Source: Acidobacteriota bacterium
GTDB taxonomy: Bacteria; Acidobacteriota; Terriglobia; Terriglobales; Acidobacteriaceae
NCBI GenBank assembly: GCA_021781255.1
Contig: JAJXXG010000253.1
Span: 1 to 12,654, forward strand
Length of the DNA stretch: 12,654 nt
Direction of reading: 5' to 3'
Below are positions 6,433 to 12,654 of the stretch, piece after piece. Numbering within the stretch: the first letter of the stretch is position 1; the number at the start of each line of letters is the position of its first letter. The translations under genes and the position numbers were made by a program. The notes under the pieces are model-generated. The model ran no database searches and was not told where the DNA came from. It worked only from the letters and a program-made list of their open reading frames with translations.

Positions 6433-7119
6433 CTAGGTGTCAATTTCCGCGACTCTTCGCGCTGCCAGCAGAGCTTGCTCCACGGCCTTCCTGGCCCTAT
6501 TCTCTCTGCCTTCAACGGTTTGATAGTAGAAGATGCCCAGCAGATGGCCGCGTCGCTGGGTCGGCGTCATGGCTTTCCAGCCGGTTTCGGCACGAGGATG
6601 CTGCTGGAAAAGCGCGCGCAAGAGCGGTGGTGTTTCCCGTTCACCCTCCATTGCCAGAAGCGCGATTTCGGCCACCTTCTCCGCGCGGCTGCGGCGCGTT
6701 TCGGCGCTTCTGGCCTGCTCCACCATTCCTGCATAGCCCTTGCGCATGGAAGGGCTCAGACCGTTGAACCATGTTTGCAACTGCCGGTCACCCTTGAGCG
6801 CGGCCGTGAGTTCGAGGGGCAGCACAACCTGTTGTTGTTCAAGGTCGGGTTCCAGCCGGATCTGCACCCGGTCACCGGGCCTGGCCTTTGCTCCGGCCTG
6901 CATCCGCCTATTCACCAGCAGCGTGAATCCCTCGCCCTGCGAGCCGGGGAAGAGCGAGGTACGGAACGCAAAGCCGTTGATTTCTCCGCGCACCCGTCGA
7001 TTCCGCCACTCCGGCCATTGCTTTTTCAGGTCGAATGGAACGCGCACAATCACCCAGTACAAGGGCTTGCCGGCAGACTCCAGCACTGCGCGAAAGGACT
7101 TGGGGTGGGAAGAACTCAT
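6433..7119 (-). CDS. YdeI/OmpD-associated (DUF1905 + OmdA-like) protein with duplicated C-terminal domain
   Basis: Soluble protein of 228 residues. The first ~90 residues are DUF1905-like (FRAVLESAGKPLYWVIVRVP, then RVRGEINGFAFRTSLFP and a GDRVQIRLE strand). From about residue 100 there is a YdeI/OmdA-like helical domain with LSPSMRKGY (121-129) and ETRRSRAEKVAE (140-151). That segment recurs about 64 residues later as MTPTQRRGH and REN-RARKAVEQ (185-216), an apparent internal duplication. OmdA relatives have been linked to envelope or bacteriocin tolerance, but the biochemical role is unknown. ATG 7119 is chosen because DUF1905 begins there; an earlier in-frame start adds unrelated residues into the divergent promoter region. 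On this strand it lies 163 bases upstream of the sigma gene, with no clear terminator between. A weak TTGCAA-18-CATACT lies upstream. Confidence 0.82.
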   Translation of the reverse strand: MSSSHPKSFRAVLESAGKPLYWVIVRVPFDLKKQWPEWRNRRVRGEINGFAFRTSLFPGSQGEGFTLLVNRRMQAGAKARPGDRVQIRLEPDLEQQQVVLPLELTAALKGDRQLQTWFNGLSPSMRKGYAGMVEQARSAETRRSRAEKVAEIALLAMEGERETPPLLRALFQQHPRAETGWKAMTPTQRRGHLLGIFYYQTVEGRENRARKAVEQALLAARRVAEIDT

Positions 7120-7214
7120 GCGCAGCCTGAGTATGCCGCGCGTGCATGACAGGTTGCAACCGGGATTTCGCGTGTGGATCCACGCAACCGAACCCATCTT
7201 CTACACTAGGGCTT

Positions 7215-8039
7215 ATGGAAGTTCTCTACGGCCTGCATCCGGTGGAAGAGGCGCTTCGGGCGGGCAAGCGGCGGTTTGATCACGTGCTTGTGGCCCGCGA
7301 GCGGCACGACGAACGGCTGGCCCGGCTGGCGGCGGAGTGCCGCGAAGCGGGTGTCCGGGTACGCCAGGAGCCGCGGGAGCAGTTGACGCATCTGGCCGGC
7401 ACGCCCGCCCACCAGGGCGTGGTGGCCGTGGTTCGCCCGCAGCAGGCGTTGAGCATTGAAGACCTGTTTGCGCCGCCCGCTGCTGCTGCCGGCGCGCCGC
7501 GCCCGGCTCGGCTGCTGCTGGCCCTGGACGGCGTGGAAGACCCGCAGAATCTGGGCGCTCTGTTGCGTGTGGCGGACGGCGCCGGCGTGGATGGCGTGGT
7601 GCTGACAGAGCGCCGCTCCGCTCCGCTGAGCCCGGTGGCCGTGAAGGCCAGCGCCGGGGCGGCCGAGCATCTGCGCATTGCGCGGGTGGTGAACCTGGTG
7701 CGGGCGCTCGAAGACCTGAAACAGCAGAATCTATGGATTATCGGGCTGGACGAGCGCGGCGCTCAGGATTATGACCAGTTCGATTTCACCGGGGACTGCG
7801 TGCTGGTGCTGGGCCGCGAGGGCGCGGGACTGCACGACCTAGTGCGGCGGACCTGCGATCATCTGCTGCGGATCCCCATGGCGGGCGGCGTGAGCTCGCT
7901 GAACGTTTCGGCTGCGGGGGCGGTGGTGCTGTATGAGGCTTTCCGGCAGCGGCGCAGCGCTGCGCGGCCGGCAGCCGGCGCTCGCCACGATGCGAAAGGC
8001 GCGTCCAAACCAAAGAAGCAGAAAGGCCTGGGTTCATGA
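7215..8039 (+). CDS. rlmB: 23S rRNA (guanosine-2251-2'-O)-methyltransferase RlmB
   Basis: SpoU/TrmH-type knotted methyltransferase that 2'-O-methylates G2251 in the peptidyl-transferase P-loop of 23S rRNA using SAM. The 274-residue product has the N-terminal substrate-binding domain beginning YGLHPVEEALRAG and containing HQGVVAVV (66-73). The catalytic domain has motif 1 DPQNLGALLRVA (109-120, with Asn112 and Arg118), motif 2 LGREGAGL (199-206, Glu202) and motif 3 IPMAGGVSSLNVSAAGAVVL (220-239, Ser228 and Asn230). A Lys/Arg/Ala-rich tail of about 30 residues is added. ATG 7215 is chosen because YGLHPVEE is the family start; TAGGG lies just upstream. Its stop overlaps the next gene in ATGA. 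A closely related tRNA or rRNA SpoU enzyme is the only real alternative. Confidence 0.9.
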   Translation: MEVLYGLHPVEEALRAGKRRFDHVLVARERHDERLARLAAECREAGVRVRQEPREQLTHLAGTPAHQGVVAVVRPQQALSIEDLFAPPAAAAGAPRPARLLLALDGVEDPQNLGALLRVADGAGVDGVVLTERRSAPLSPVAVKASAGAAEHLRIARVVNLVRALEDLKQQNLWIIGLDERGAQDYDQFDFTGDCVLVLGREGAGLHDLVRRTCDHLLRIPMAGGVSSLNVSAAGAVVLYEAFRQRRSAARPAAGARHDAKGASKPKKQKGLGS

Positions 8040-10003
8040 CGTTTTCTTTTGCCCGGACGCTGGCAGGCGGAGTGCTTGCCGCTGTCCTGGCGGCAGTTCC
8101 CGGCGCAGCGCAGAGCAGCGCAAAGCCAGCCCAAACCCCCGCAGCCCCGCAGCAGCCGCAACCCACAAAGCCCGGCGGCAAGGTCATCTTTTCCCGCTCT
8201 GCGGACGAGAGCGGCGCAACGGCCACCCAAGCCGGCCCCGCGGCCCAGCCGGCGATTGCGCTGGCCAAGGAGCCAACGGCCGAGGACGCTGACCGGCGGG
8301 CCGTCACCTTTACCGATTTGGATCTGGATGTGCACTTGCAGTCTGCGGCGCATTGCATCGCGGTGCGCGCGCTGGTGACGGTGCGCAATGACGGCCAAGC
8401 GCCGCTCACCCGCATTCCGCTGCAAATCTCGTCCTCGCTGAACTGGGAGCAGATACGCATGGGTGGCCGGGATGTTTCGTTTCCCGTGGCGGTGCTGAAC
8501 TCCGACGCGGACCACACGGGGCAGTTGCACGAGGCGACTGTTCCGCTGGCGGAGCCGCTGGCGCCGGGCGCCGCGCTACAGCTTGATGTGCGCTACTCCG
8601 GCGAGGTGACAGCCACGGCCCAGCGCCTGCTGGCTGTGGGAACGCCGGAGGACCTTGCGCTGCGCTCGGACTGGGACCAGATAACGGTTCCGTTCACGGG
8701 GTTGCGCGGCTTTGGCAACGTGGTCTGGTATCCGGTGTCGAGCGTTCCGGTGATTCTGGGCGACGGAGCACGGCTGTTTGACGAGATTGGCACGCACAAG
8801 CTGCGGCTTGCGGGGGCCCGTTTCCACATGCGGCTGACGGTTGAGTTTCCCTATGGGCAGGAGCCGACGGTGGCGCTGATCAACGGGCAACCCGCGAAGC
8901 TGACAGTTGCGACGGAGGGCCGCTTTGGTCCCGATGTGGACGGCATTGCCACGGCGAGCGCGGAGAGCGGCGCGCTGGGCTTTCTAGCGCCGAGCCTGTT
9001 TGTCGCGATCCGCAAGGCGCACCCCGGCGCGAACCTGACGGCGTGGACGCTTGCCGAGAACGAAGTCGCCGTGCAGAGCTGGCTCGACGCGGCCACGGCG
9101 GTTACGCCGTTTGTTGAGGACTGGCTTGGGAAGGCTCCGAGGGCGCAGTTGACCCTGCTCGACCTGCCGGACCCGGACGATGCGCCATTTGAAACCGGCG
9201 CGCTGCTGGCGATCAGCCTGAAAGAGGGCCCGGCGGACCGGCTGCAAGGCGTTCTGGTGCATGCGCTTACGCATGCATGGATGCAGCCGCCGCGCGCCTG
9301 GGTCAGCGAGGGCGCGGCCACCTTTATGGGCACGCTGTGGGTGGAAAAACGCCGTGGACGGGACGATGCGCTGGGCGCGCTGGAGGCCGACCGCGCCGCG
9401 CTGGCGCTGGCCGAGCCTGCAAGTCCGGGCGAGAGCGCCGGGCAGCCGCTGGCGGTTGCCACGGCACCGGTCTACTATCGCGCGAAGGCTGCGTATGTGC
9501 TTTGGATGCTGCGAGATATGGTGGGCGACGAGGCGCTGGCCAGCGCCCTGAGCGCCTATGACCCGGCCCGCGATACAGGCTCCGGCGGCGGACTGCTGGA
9601 GGAGCTGGTGAAGAAGGCGAGTGCGGGCAAGGACCTTTCGTGGTTCTTTGCCGACTGGGTGGACGCGGACAAGGGCCTGCCGGACCTGAGCATCGAGAGC
9701 GTGTTTCCCAGCCCGGCGCAGGCAGGCGCGTGGCTGGTGGCCGTGAATCTGGCCAACGCCGGGTATGCCGCTGCTGAGGTACCCGTAACGGTGCGCACGG
9801 CAAAGACCACCGTTACAGAGCGCGTTCTGATTCCGGCACGCGGTAAGGTCGTCAAGCGCCTGCTTATCATGGGTAAGCCGACAGAGGCGCAGGTGAACGA
9901 CGGCACCGTGCCGGAAACGCAGGCCAGCGTACACGTTACGCGCCTTGAGGACCCAGCGACGGCTCCGGCCAGATCGAGCCAATCGAATCCTCCGCCGCAG
10001 TAG
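8036..10003 (+). CDS. Exported M1-aminopeptidase-like protein with altered HExxH (HALTH)
   Basis: The 655-residue product begins with a signal peptide (MTFSFARTLAGGVLAAVLAA, likely cleavage near GAAQ-S at about 26) and a Pro/Ala/Gln-rich linker, so it acts outside the cytoplasmic membrane. A beta-rich N-terminal region (about 90-330) is followed by an M1/gluzincin-like core. That core has the zinc-site helix at 409-413, WVSEGAATFMGTLW (422-435) with the third-ligand-type Glu425, and VYYRAKAAYVLWMLRDMVGD (479-498), equivalent to the segment carrying the M1 catalytic tyrosine. The C-terminal part ends in a beta domain. The key oddity is HALTH where active M1 enzymes have HExxH; the general-base glutamate is alanine. 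Zinc binding may persist, but classical peptidase activity is doubtful. Start ATG 8036 overlaps the rlmB stop (ATGA), implying coupled translation. A structural or binding role is possible. Confidence 0.82.
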   Translation: MTFSFARTLAGGVLAAVLAAVPGAAQSSAKPAQTPAAPQQPQPTKPGGKVIFSRSADESGATATQAGPAAQPAIALAKEPTAEDADRRAVTFTDLDLDVHLQSAAHCIAVRALVTVRNDGQAPLTRIPLQISSSLNWEQIRMGGRDVSFPVAVLNSDADHTGQLHEATVPLAEPLAPGAALQLDVRYSGEVTATAQRLLAVGTPEDLALRSDWDQITVPFTGLRGFGNVVWYPVSSVPVILGDGARLFDEIGTHKLRLAGARFHMRLTVEFPYGQEPTVALINGQPAKLTVATEGRFGPDVDGIATASAESGALGFLAPSLFVAIRKAHPGANLTAWTLAENEVAVQSWLDAATAVTPFVEDWLGKAPRAQLTLLDLPDPDDAPFETGALLAISLKEGPADRLQGVLVHALTHAWMQPPRAWVSEGAATFMGTLWVEKRRGRDDALGALEADRAALALAEPASPGESAGQPLAVATAPVYYRAKAAYVLWMLRDMVGDEALASALSAYDPARDTGSGGGLLEELVKKASAGKDLSWFFADWVDADKGLPDLSIESVFPSPAQAGAWLVAVNLANAGYAAAEVPVTVRTAKTTVTERVLIPARGKVVKRLLIMGKPTEAQVNDGTVPETQASVHVTRLEDPATAPARSSQSNPPPQ

Positions 10004-10060
10004 ACGCGGAGCGGCGCGTCGCTGCCAAAATAGCGAAATTATGGCGAATGGACCCTCAAA

Positions 10061-10088
10061 GGGGGGGGAGGGGGGGGTAGCTGGGGGG
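10061..10088 (+). repeat. Poly-G tract (G8-A-G8-N5-G6), potential G-quadruplex
   Basis: Eight Gs (10061-10068), one A, eight Gs (10070-10077 with the adjoining run), a TAGCT spacer and six Gs (10083-10088). The runs can supply four or more tracts of three Gs within 28 bases, enough for an intramolecular G-quadruplex on the plus strand. Such runs are also prone to slippage and to sequencing error, so the exact lengths should be treated with caution. Confidence 0.8.
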
Positions 10089-10091
10089 TAC

Positions 10092-10165
10092 GGACCGGGC
10101 GGATGTCCGACAGATTAGACCGGGGGCATGGCTGACAAATTGAACCGGGGACGTCCCTGACAATT
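10092..10165. repeat. Short tandem-like repeats with 25-base period (GACA...ACCGGGG)
   Basis: GACA recurs at 10109, 10134 and 10159, exactly 25 bases apart. Two full units share GACA-(G/A)ATT-(A/G)(G/A)-ACCGGGG followed by a diverged 8-base end. A partial unit with GGACCGGG precedes them (10092-10108), and the third decays after GACAATTTT. Arrays like this resemble the multiple transposase-binding repeats at the ends of some insertion sequences. No transposase or matching second end is in the window, so a solo end or relic is only an inference. Confidence 0.6.
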
Positions 10166-10288
10166 TTGCTGGGCTCTGGCTTCTCATGTATTTATTGTGC
10201 GCCGGGGCGGGGAAATGTTCTGCAAAGGGGCGGCGGGCTGGGGCCGGGTGGAATGAATGGGTTAGGGGCAAGTGCGGGTGCGGAGCGG

Positions 10289-10317
10289 TTGACAGGGTGG
10301 TGGGGTGAGGGTAGGTT
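10289..10317 (+). promoter_or_regulatory. Possible sigma-70-like promoter in the non-coding stretch
   Basis: A perfect TTGACA (10289-10294) is followed after 17 bases by TAGGTT (10312-10317), which keeps the conserved TA and final T of a -10 box. It lies about 540 bases upstream of the DAHP synthase start and would transcribe through the hairpins. The rest of the region is so G-rich that a chance match is quite possible. Confidence 0.3.
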
Positions 10318-10384
10318 GGGTTAGTTCCGGTTTGCGGATTTTCGAGGATCAATCGGAACCATCGCCGGTGGAGGTCTGTGGTAT

Positions 10385-10475
10385 CCCCGGTGCCCAAGTG
10401 CGAGGCACCGGGGGCACCCTCATTTGTGGTTGGGAAAGGACGGGGAGACCGTGGCCACCCGCCCACAAAGCGAGG
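10385..10475. repeat. Two consecutive hairpins, REP-like intergenic element
   Basis: Hairpin 1 is a perfect 10-bp stem: CCCCGGTGCC (10385-10394), a 9-base loop, and GGCACCGGGG (10404-10413). Hairpin 2 pairs CCTCATTTGTGG (10418-10429) with CCACAAAGCGAGG (10463-10475), with one small bulge, and encloses the 8-bp palindrome GTGGCCAC (10451-10458). Two stems in tandem in a gene-free region resemble repetitive extragenic palindromes. The sequence style is one I associate with acidobacterial genomes, but copy number cannot be judged from this window. No T-run follows either stem. Confidence 0.65.
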
Positions 10476-10520
10476 TTGCGGAGGGTTGAGCGGCTCATTG
10501 GAGAGGAGGAAAAGCAACCG

Positions 10521-10697
10521 CAGACCTTTCGACTCCGCTTTGCTGCGCTCAGGATGACGATGGCTGTGCTGTAGTGGGTGGTCGGGTAATCCGAGAGTAT
10601 GAAATACAAAAGCAGATCCTTCGCTCCGCTTACCCCAAGCTGCTCCGCTCAGGATGGCAGGGCTTTGCGGTGAAAGGCGTGTTTCGCTCAGGATGAC
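10521..10697 (+). repeat. Three copies of a dispersed repeat with core CGCTCAGGATGAC
   Basis: The core (CGCTCAGGATG followed by AC or GC) occurs at about 10546-10558, 10646-10658 and 10685-10697, all in the same orientation. Copies 1 and 2 also share an upstream part, GCAGA-CCTTTCG/TCCTTCG and TCCGCTT, so each is a longer unit of about 40-49 bases; copy 3 is truncated. Similar CTTCG...GCTCAGGATGAC elements are, to my recollection, scattered between genes in Acidobacteria. Function is unknown. Confidence 0.7.
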
Positions 10698-10858
10698 GGG
10701 GGTGTAGGTAATTCGCTGCGCTTGAGAGGGGTGAGGGAGGGCAGCGGGGTTGCGTGAGCCTTTTTGGGCGTGAAACTGGTAGATTTTAAGTAGGGTATGC
10801 TGTTCTCTTCTGCCGTGGCTGTTCCCCGGGTGGAGACGCGAACCGCCAGGAAAGAGCC

Positions 10859-11923
10859 ATGCTGCACACGATAGAAGACCTTCGCATTCAATGGACCGAA
10901 GTTGTTCTTCCGCCTGTTTTCCTTGAGGAAGAACTGCCGATTACCGAGGCCTCCTCGGCCACCATCTTTAACGCCCGCAAGGAGATATGCGACATTCTGG
11001 ACGGGCGGGACCCGCGGCTGCTGGTGCTGGCGGGGCCGTGTTCGATTCATGACACGAAGGCGGCGCGGGAGTATGCGGGGCTGCTGAAGACGGCGATTGC
11101 GGAGTTCTCAGACGATCTGCGGATTGTGATGCGGGTGTATTTTGAGAAGCCGCGGACGACGATTGGATGGAAGGGGCTGATCAACGATCCGTATCTTGAC
11201 CAGTCGTACAAGATCAACGACGGGCTGCGGCTGGCGCGGCATCTGCTGCTGGACCTGGCGGAGATTGGCGTGCCGACGGGGACTGAATTTCTGGACATGA
11301 TTTCGCCGCAGTATATTGCGGGGCTGGTGAGCTGGGGCGCGATTGGGGCGCGGACGACGGAGAGCCAGGTGCATCGGCAACTGGTGTCGGGCGTCTCCTG
11401 CCCGGTGGGGTTCAAGAATGCGACATCGGGCGATGTGCAGGTGGCGGTGGATGCGATTCTTTCGGCGGCGCACTCGCACACGTTTCTTGGCCACACGAAG
11501 CAGGGTCAGTCGGCGATTTTTGTGACCCGCGGCAATCCGGACTGCCACATGATTCTGCGCGGCGGCAGGAAGCTGGTGAATTACACGGCGGAGAGCGTGG
11601 AGCAGACGGCGGCGGCGATGGAGAAGGCCGGCGTGAAGCCACGGATCATGATCGACTGCAGCCACGCGAACAGCAACAAGGACTACAGGCGCCAGGGGCT
11701 GGTGTGCCACGATGTGGCGGGGCAGGTGGCCGGAGGCGACAGGCGCATCATGGGCGTGATGCTGGAGAGCAACCTGGTGGCGGGAGCGCAGCAGCTTGTT
11801 CCGGGCAAGTCGCTCGTCTATGGGCAAAGCATTACGGACGCGTGCATCGACTGGGCGGAGACGCATACGCTGCTTGCCGAGCTTGCAGCGGCATCGCGGG
11901 CGCGGCGGACGAAGGCGAAGTAA
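10859..11923 (+). CDS. 3-deoxy-7-phosphoheptulonate (DAHP) synthase, class I (AroF/AroG/AroH type)
   Basis: Condenses phosphoenolpyruvate and erythrose 4-phosphate to DAHP, the first step of the shikimate pathway to aromatic amino acids. The 354-residue product matches the roughly 350-residue enterobacterial AroG/F/H enzymes. It has GPCSIHD (59-65), RVYFEKPRTTIGWKG (92-106), GARTTESQ (163-170), GFKNAT (184-189; usually GFKNGT), LRGG (233-236), IDCSHANS (265-272) and ESNLVAG (303-309). The metal ligands are all present as Cys61, His269, Glu303 and Asp327, one off E. coli AroG numbering. ATG 10859 has AGGAAAGAG two bases upstream. Which aromatic amino acid inhibits it cannot be read safely, so no single aro letter is given. 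It is monocistronic by appearance, ending at the hairpin terminator. I see no leader peptide or clear promoter. Confidence 0.96.
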   Translation: MLHTIEDLRIQWTEVVLPPVFLEEELPITEASSATIFNARKEICDILDGRDPRLLVLAGPCSIHDTKAAREYAGLLKTAIAEFSDDLRIVMRVYFEKPRTTIGWKGLINDPYLDQSYKINDGLRLARHLLLDLAEIGVPTGTEFLDMISPQYIAGLVSWGAIGARTTESQVHRQLVSGVSCPVGFKNATSGDVQVAVDAILSAAHSHTFLGHTKQGQSAIFVTRGNPDCHMILRGGRKLVNYTAESVEQTAAAMEKAGVKPRIMIDCSHANSNKDYRRQGLVCHDVAGQVAGGDRRIMGVMLESNLVAGAQQLVPGKSLVYGQSITDACIDWAETHTLLAELAAASRARRTKAK

Positions 11924-11945
11924 GAAATCTGGCCAGCGAAAAACT

Positions 11946-12004
11946 ACGGCTGCTTTGGGTTGCGCATGAGAAAGCTGCATGCGCGGCCCGGAGCAGCCGT
12001 TTTG
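11946..12004. terminator. Nested-hairpin intrinsic terminator between convergent genes, probably bidirectional
   Basis: ACGGCTGCT (11946-11954) pairs with AGCAGCCGT (11992-12000), nine bp, and inside it GCGCATG (11962-11968) pairs with CATGCGC (11978-11984). TTTT follows on the plus strand (12000-12003). On the minus strand the structure is followed by GTAGTTTTTC, so it can also end the convergent methyltransferase transcript. It starts 23 bases after the DAHP synthase stop. Confidence 0.75.
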
Positions 12005-12013
12005 TGTATTGGC

Positions 12014-12654
12014 TCAGGCGTGTCCCATGACGATGGTGTGTGGGCTCATGGGGATGGGGTGGCCGGAGATGTTGCCGAAGCCTGCTTCGTTGTACATGGC
12101 GGTAAGTTCGCTGAGGGTGTAGGCGTCGCCCGCAGGGGTTGAGGCGAGCATGGTCATGCTGAAGGCCGCAGGCATGGGCGGGGAGACGCGGTCCTCGTTG
12201 GGCACGAACTCGAGTGTGGCGGCGCGGCCGCCGGGGCGGAGGGAGGCGCGGACCTTTTTCAAGAGGCCGATGTTGGTTGGCTTGTCGAAGTGGTGGAGGA
12301 AGTTGGTGAGGAGGACGGCGTCGTAGGGTCCGCCGAAGTCGACTTCAAAGGCGCTGCCGGGGAGCATGTTGTAGCGGTCGTGGACGCCAGCTTTGCGGGC
12401 GTTGTCCAGGGCGACGCGGAGCACGGGCGCCCAGTCGAGGCCTGTGACGTGGGCTTCAGGGTTCTGCTTTGCGATCTCGATGCCGAAGAGGCCGTGTCCG
12501 GCGGCGATGTCGAGGACGCGCATGGAGCCGTTGTGGCCGTTGAGGACGACGGCTCCGAGCGGGCCGGTCATGGGGGCCATCATGGGGGCCATGGTTTCAG
12601 CGAACTGGACCCAGATGGGGTTTTCCGGTTCCACGGAGCCATCGCCCTCGAGGT
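12014..12654 (-). CDS. SAM-dependent methyltransferase (O-methyltransferase-like), 5' end beyond the window
   Basis: Class I methyltransferase with the SAM-binding motif I VLDIAAGHGLFGIEIA, then GLDWAPVLRVALDNA, the acidic strand YDAVLLTNFLHHF, and LRPGGRAATLEFVPNEDR. The C-terminal region has MTMLASTPAGDAYTLSEL and PIPMSPHTIVMGHA. It resembles the catalytic half of dimeric small-molecule O-methyltransferases, whose N-terminal dimerisation domain would lie outside the window. The frame is open to the right edge. A GTG at 12634 could be a start, but the in-frame residues before it (LEGDGS) run straight into ENPIWVQFAETMAPMM, which is normal inter-domain sequence for the family, so I treat the gene as truncated by the window. 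The substrate is unknown. It is convergent with the DAHP synthase gene across a shared terminator. Confidence 0.87.
   Translation of the reverse strand, partial: LEGDGSVEPENPIWVQFAETMAPMMAPMTGPLGAVVLNGHNGSMRVLDIAAGHGLFGIEIAKQNPEAHVTGLDWAPVLRVALDNARKAGVHDRYNMLPGSAFEVDFGGPYDAVLLTNFLHHFDKPTNIGLLKKVRASLRPGGRAATLEFVPNEDRVSPPMPAAFSMTMLASTPAGDAYTLSELTAMYNEAGFGNISGHPIPMSPHTIVMGHA

Larger units (their letters stand above)
10004..10858. other. 855-base non-coding stretch rich in repeats and G-runs
   Basis: I find no credible gene here. Open frames exist only because the plus strand is very G-rich; their translations are Pro/Arg/Ser-rich and lack domains. In order it holds poly-G runs (10061-10088), short 25-base-period repeats (about 10092-10165), a long G-skewed tract, a possible promoter (10289-10317), two hairpins (10385-10475), three copies of a dispersed repeat core (10521-10697), and the leader of the DAHP synthase gene. 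No rho-independent terminator is evident right after the M1-like gene. This is the region most unlike the rest of the window in base use. Confidence 0.8.

Noticed and set aside
10092..10165. The 25-base repeats as a small CRISPR array
   Set aside because: The units are adjacent with no unique spacers of constant length, they diverge quickly, and no cas genes are present.
10056..10517. A 153-codon open frame on the minus strand in the non-coding stretch
   Set aside because: The translation is Pro/Ser/Thr-rich without domains, mirrors the G-rich plus strand, and crosses both the 25-base repeats and the hairpins. There is no sensible ribosome binding site.
10688..11050. Minus-strand open frame of 120 codons overlapping the start of the DAHP synthase gene
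   Set aside because: It lies antisense to a certain gene and to repeat copy 3, and its product has no recognisable features.
12632..12634. GTG 12634 as the true start of the right-edge methyltransferase
   Set aside because: The frame stays open to the window edge and the preceding residues fit the family's inter-domain region, so the gene most likely begins outside the window.

Overview
The window reads as a chromosomal segment of a GC-rich member of the Acidobacteriota, most likely from the Terriglobales/Acidobacteriaceae. This is inferred from the protein flavour, an exported M1-like family with a degenerate active site, and intergenic repeats ending in CGCTCAGGATGAC. No marker gene in the window proves the taxonomy. 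I see no phage, CRISPR, toxin-antitoxin or complete transposon. Most of the window is ordinary chromosome with a few odd features.

Left part (1-3607, + strand) is a sulfate-assimilation run. It holds the 3' part of cysN (ATP sulfurylase GTPase subunit), an overlapping cysH of the iron-sulfur APS-reductase type, a TauE/SafE permease, and a ferredoxin-reductase-like flavoprotein that probably starts at TTG. Together they activate sulfate to APS, reduce APS to sulfite, may move sulfur oxyanions across the membrane, and may supply electrons. The CysN C-terminus carries about 120 extra residues that look like a decayed APS kinase. This fits a pathway that goes directly from APS to sulfite.

Middle part (3634-7119, - strand) holds envelope and regulatory genes. 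Read in the direction of transcription these are a YdeI/OmdA-like protein with a duplicated domain, an ECF sigma factor, a small two-helix membrane protein coupled to it by a GTGA overlap (probable anti-sigma), a three-helix protein with two C-terminal zinc ribbons, and a LytTR response regulator. The last gene has its own sigma-70-like promoter, with a 15-bp inverted repeat abutting its -35. A perfect 9-bp dyad precedes the zinc-ribbon gene.

Right part (7215-12654) is divergent to it. It has rlmB (23S rRNA G2251 methyltransferase), then an ATGA-coupled exported M1-peptidase-like protein whose HExxH is HALTH. An 855-base non-coding stretch follows, packed with G-runs, 25-bp repeats, hairpins and dispersed repeats. 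Next come a class I DAHP synthase (shikimate entry), a nested-hairpin terminator that can serve both strands, and a convergent methyltransferase gene that runs off the right edge.
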